Part shown: positions 61,241 through 64,000 of the stretch, piece by piece | Layout of the letters: every line of letters begins with the position of its first letter | Numbering within the stretch: position 1 is the first letter of the stretch | DNA from: CAWBCR01 sp963787375 | GTDB taxonomy: Bacteria; Chloroflexota; Anaerolineae; Aggregatilineales; UBA3940 | Length of the DNA: 64,000 nucleotides | Reading direction: 5' to 3' | NCBI GenBank assembly: GCA_963787375.1 | Contig: CAWBCR010000017.1 | Location: 186,001-250,000, forward strand | The notes under the pieces: model-generated | The model's input: only the letters and a program-made list of their open reading frames with translations | Told to the model about the DNA's origin: nothing | The model's database searches: none | Position numbers and translations under genes: made by a program

Positions 61241-62198
61241 AACTGCTCCTTTCGGCGGCGGGTCGGCTGGACGCCCATCAGGCGGCCCGCCAGCGAGTTG
61301 ACGGCGAAGGTGATCAGGAACAGCGCGATCCCGATCCCGAACAGCACACTGTAGTGCAGGCTGCCCTGTGCGACTTCGCCCATTTCTGCGGCAATCGTCG
61401 CCGTCATGGTGCGCACCGGCTGGAAGAACATACTCGGCCCCAGCGCAGGGATGTTGGCCGCGTTGCCGGTGACCATCATGACCGCCATCGTCTCGCCGAT
61501 GGCGCGGCCAATGCCCAGCATCACGGCAATGACCAGCCCGGAGCGGGCGGTGGGCAGCACCACACGCCGGATTGTCTGCCACTGCGTCGCACCGATAGCC
61601 AGCGCGCCGTCGCGGTACTCCCTGGGGACGGCGTACAGTGCATCTTCCGAGATGCTGATGATGGTCGGCAGTGACATATAGGCCAGCAGCAGCGAGCCTG
61701 TGAAGGCGGTCAGCCCGGTGGGCGCGCCCAGCCGCTGGATCACCGGGGCCAGCACCACCCAGCCGAGGAAGCCGAGCACGATAGACGGAATGCCGGCCAG
61801 CACTTCAATCAGCGGCTTAAGGATTTCCCGCTGCCAGTCCGGGGCGATTTCTCCGAGGTAGATGGCCGTGGTGAGGCCCAGCGGCACGGCGATCACCACT
61901 GCGCCGACCGTCACCAGCACCGAGCCGACGATCAGCGGCCACAGTCCAAATAAACCCTCGATAGGATACCAGCGATTTCCGAAAAGCTGCCGCAGCGGAA
62001 CGTCGAGGAAGGCAGGGAGGCCTTCGCGGATCAGGAAAAGAAGATCAGCGCGACGATGATGATGGTCGAGATCCCGGCGACCCAGATCAGCCGCTCGATG
62101 AGGAACTCATACAGACGCTGCCACGAGAATCGCCACGCGCGCCGCGTAAGTGGCTGTGGTGGTGCGGCAAGCTGGGATTCGGATCGGGCCTCTCCCAT
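61237..62198 (-). CDS. pstC: Phosphate ABC importer permease PstC, one frame change
   Basis: About 320 residues after joining frames near 62040, at a run in TTCTTTTCC. The N-terminal part begins at ATG 62198 (MGEARSESQLAAPPQPL) and has the first helix (VAGISTIIIVALIFF). The second frame resumes LIREGLPAFLDVPLRQLFGNRWYP and continues through the permease domain: YLGEIAPDWQREILKPLIEVLAGIPSIVLGF, the coupling loop YAVPREYRDGALAIGATQWQTIRR, and GIGRAIGETMAVMMVTGNA. It is otherwise fully conserved, so a sequencing indel is likely. It starts five bases after pstS ends. Confidence 0.9.
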
Positions 62199-62203
62199 AG
62201 CAC

Positions 62204-63088
62204 CTACTCCTGTGGCAGGGGCACAAAGCCCAGTTTGGTCACGATGGCCTGCCCCTCCGGCCCGCGAATCCAGTTGATGTAGTCCGCGATCTCACCGGTC
62301 GGCTGGCCCGCTGTATACATATACAGGAAGCGAGACAGCGGATAGCTGCCATCTGCGGCTGTATTCGCAGAAGGCAGCACATAGGGAGACTGGCTGTCCC
62401 TGGCAACGGCTATCACCTTCTCATTGTCGGACACGTAGCCGAGGCCATCGTAGCCAATCGCGTGAGGATTGCGGCTCAGTTCGCTGGTGATCCCGACCGA
62501 AGAGGGCATCAGCAGCGTCTGGGGCGCGAAGATGTCGTGGTTCTGAGAGTCGCCTTTGCGGACGACCTGCTCCAGAAAGTAGACATGTGTGCCGGAGTTC
62601 GTCTCGCGTGAGAGCAGGACGATTGGCTCATCGTTGCCGCCCACTTCTTTCCAATTGGTGATGCGCCCGGTGTAGATGTCGGCTAGCTGGTCGATGGTGA
62701 GCTGGCTGATGGGGTTATCGGGATGGACGATGACCGCCAGCGCGTCGACTGCGACTGGGATCTCCACCGGATCGATACCGTTAGCGTGCGCCTGCGCGAT
62801 CTCCTGATCCGTCATCTGGCGCGATGCGTTGGCGATATCTACTGTGCCGTTGATCAGGGCTGCAATCCCGGTGCCGGACCCACCGCCGGTCACGGCAATT
62901 GGCACATCCGGCTGCACCTGCTGGTAGGCTTCGGCCCAGGCTAGCGCCAGGTTGACGAGCGTATCGGACCCCTTGTTCTGCATAGCGCGTCGACTGCCGC
63001 CCTGCTGCGCAGCGGCCTGGTCTGGCCGGCAGCCGGCCAGTGCGAACATCAGCAGCAGGGGACCCACAATCCTCAACCACCGCAACAT
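62204..63088 (-). CDS. pstS: Phosphate-binding lipoprotein PstS
   Basis: The protein has 294 residues from ATG 63088. The lipoprotein signal ends FALAGC. The phosphate-binding phrases are clear: NKGSDTLVNLALAWAEAYQ, VTGGGSGTGIAALINGTVDIANASRQM, VDALAVIVHPDNPISQLTIDQLADIYTGRITNWKEVGG, SRETNSGTHVYFLEQVV and IGYDGLGYV. It captures phosphate outside the membrane for PstCAB. It is the first gene of the pst operon, 69 bases downstream of a PHO-box-like repeat. No phoU gene follows the ATPase genes in this window. Confidence 0.94.
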   Translation of the reverse strand: MLRWLRIVGPLLLMFALAGCRPDQAAAQQGGSRRAMQNKGSDTLVNLALAWAEAYQQVQPDVPIAVTGGGSGTGIAALINGTVDIANASRQMTDQEIAQAHANGIDPVEIPVAVDALAVIVHPDNPISQLTIDQLADIYTGRITNWKEVGGNDEPIVLLSRETNSGTHVYFLEQVVRKGDSQNHDIFAPQTLLMPSSVGITSELSRNPHAIGYDGLGYVSDNEKVIAVARDSQSPYVLPSANTAADGSYPLSRFLYMYTAGQPTGEIADYINWIRGPEGQAIVTKLGFVPLPQE

Positions 63089-63156
63089 AATGATTGCCCT
63101 ATCTGCGTTTCTGGTTCCTGTTCCGGCCTTCGAGGAAACACGTGCCACAGACAATA

Positions 63157-63185
63157 GTATTAAGAGCATGTTAAGTGGATGTTAA
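63157..63185 (-). promoter_or_regulatory. PHO-box-like direct repeats upstream of pstS
   Basis: Three 7-mers (ATGTTAA at 63179 and 63168, GTATTAA at 63157) repeat at exactly 11 bases. On the coding strand they read TTAACAT, TTAACAT, TTAATAC. TTAACA-type direct repeats with 11-base spacing are the known PhoP/PhoB box pattern. A TACTAT -10-like box reads on the minus strand at 63159-63154, overlapping the last repeat. The 280 bases further left of pstS's promoter, 63186-63465, show no gene. Confidence 0.65.
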
Positions 63186-63465
63186 AACATGCCTTCGAGA
63201 TTGCTAAAAGTTGAGATTACCGGCGGGTGGCGATCGGGCAGGTGTGACTATAACCCACTGTCTACAGATATGGGCAAAGCTGCGACCCTGCGCGCAATGG
63301 GACTCGCCACACCCTCACCCGTTTGAATCTGACCTTCGAAGATCATGCGAGCTTTTCGGGGATCAACGAAAACACGTGTTGTGTCGTGCAGGCATGATAA
63401 AGGATGCGCCCCCATGTGTGCTACACGTAGCCGGTGTGGTCCTCTCTGAGCGGCGTGGCGCTCCG

Positions 63466-63864
63466 TCACTTCGCGAGCGGAATCAGCGTATCCTGCCCGT
63501 TGACGCCCACCGCCAGCGTGTAAAAATTCCACACGCCGTTTTCACGCCGAGCGGCGGCATATAGCACCCCACGTCCTTTCGGACCGTGGATGGGGATGTT
63601 GAGCTGCGCGTCGCCGGAGATACCCTGCGTCTCCAGCGAGCCGGTTACGAACAGGCCGGCCTGGATGGGCGTGCCCAGCGCCTCGATGACACGTGGGTCC
63701 GATTGCGCGCGGCTCAACGCCTCTTTATACACGTCAGACGACTTGAAGCCAGAAAACACCATGAACACGATCACGGCGCCGAGCGCCAGCGTGAAGACGA
63801 TGCCGCCGACCGCGCCAAGCCCTCTGAACCTGCCCCTGCCGCCTAAAAACTCAATGTCGCTCAT
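63466..63864 (-). CDS. Coa1/Tim21-like domain membrane protein
   Basis: The protein has 132 residues. One transmembrane helix lies near residues 17-38 (LGAVGGIVFTLALGAVIVFMVF). A small exterior domain follows with YKEALSRAQSDPRVIEALGTPIQAGLFVTGSLETQG, then LNIPIHGPKGRGVLYAAAR and a closing strand (WNFYTLAVGV). This is the bacterial Coa1-like pattern; the eukaryotic relatives help assemble cytochrome c oxidase. The function in bacteria is not established. It starts at ATG 63864 and appears to be a single gene. The remaining bases to 64000 show no recognisable feature. Confidence 0.78.
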   Translation of the reverse strand: MSDIEFLGGRGRFRGLGAVGGIVFTLALGAVIVFMVFSGFKSSDVYKEALSRAQSDPRVIEALGTPIQAGLFVTGSLETQGISGDAQLNIPIHGPKGRGVLYAAARRENGVWNFYTLAVGVNGQDTLIPLAK

Positions 63865-64000
63865 TGCTGACCCTCTCCCCTCTTTGCTTTGAAGAGTGAA
63901 TGTCTCCTAATTGTAGGCAGACTTCGCAATGTGCGAAACTATCACAAGTGCAATCAGCCTCAGCAGATGAAGCCGGTGGATCATCTCGCTGGACGGCGAG

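Noticed and set aside
1..64000. tRNA or rRNA genes
   Set aside because: No cloverleaf-like segment with a T-loop consensus or rRNA-like stretch was recognised by eye; a tRNA search program could still find one.

Overview
The window reads as high-GC, gene-dense chromosome of a Chloroflexota-like bacterium, probably near Anaerolineae. This is an inference from gene content: a Yip1 protein, a DUF5667 protein, a deazaflavin (F420)-type reductase, an nSTAND NTPase, several ECF sigma/anti-sigma pairs and a large complement of ABC systems. No rRNA, tRNA or CRISPR array was found.

Layout. 0-2.5 kb: an nSTAND1 NTPase running off the left edge and a GT-B-like glycosyltransferase, followed by a dense array of TTGAAAAC repeats (2461-2727). 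2.9-10.4 kb: deazaflavin reductase, UMF1 transporter, PlsC acyltransferase, ECF sigma plus DUF5667 protein, CLC chloride channel, degenerate receiver protein. 10.4-17.3 kb: a minus-strand operon Yip1 / LolD-type ATPase / secreted protein / MacB-type permease / response regulator / histidine kinase. 17.6-27.3 kb: the most unusual metabolic block. It holds a histidine ammonia-lyase whose MIO triad is Ala-Cys-Gly, an aminotransferase and a PanB-type hydroxymethyltransferase. Divergent from panB are a GntR regulator, a corrinoid-activation protein, a hydantoinase/oxoprolinase-like ASKHA protein, a corrinoid protein, and a methylaspartase-like protein that has lost its catalytic residues. 27.4-29.7 kb: a molybdenum hydroxylase large subunit.

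29.7-34.4 kb is an accessory island: an RHS-core scrap joined to an IS110-family transposase tail, a possible remnant guide RNA, a leucine-rich-repeat lipoprotein, an RHS protein with an Amidase_6-like tip, and REP-like palindromes. 34.4-38.1 kb: an ABC-2 exporter and an ECF sigma/anti-sigma pair. 38.4-47.1 kb: molybdenum hydroxylase (FAD subunit plus fused 2Fe-2S/molybdopterin subunit), then a complete BMP-type nucleoside importer, which together suggest uptake and oxidation of purines or similar heterocycles. 47.1-57.4 kb: phosphodiester glycosidase, small HTH protein, AlkZ-like glycosylase, M48 protease, a third ECF/anti-sigma pair and a semialdehyde dehydrogenase. 57.7-58.8 kb: a lone tyrosine recombinase. 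58.9-63.2 kb: pstSCAB with two PstB proteins carrying complementary motif defects, behind a PHO-box-like direct repeat. 63.5 kb: a Coa1-like membrane protein.

At least ten otherwise well-conserved genes are broken by single-base frame changes, several next to short homopolymers. I read most of these as sequence or assembly indels rather than real decay, and annotate the affected genes across the break.
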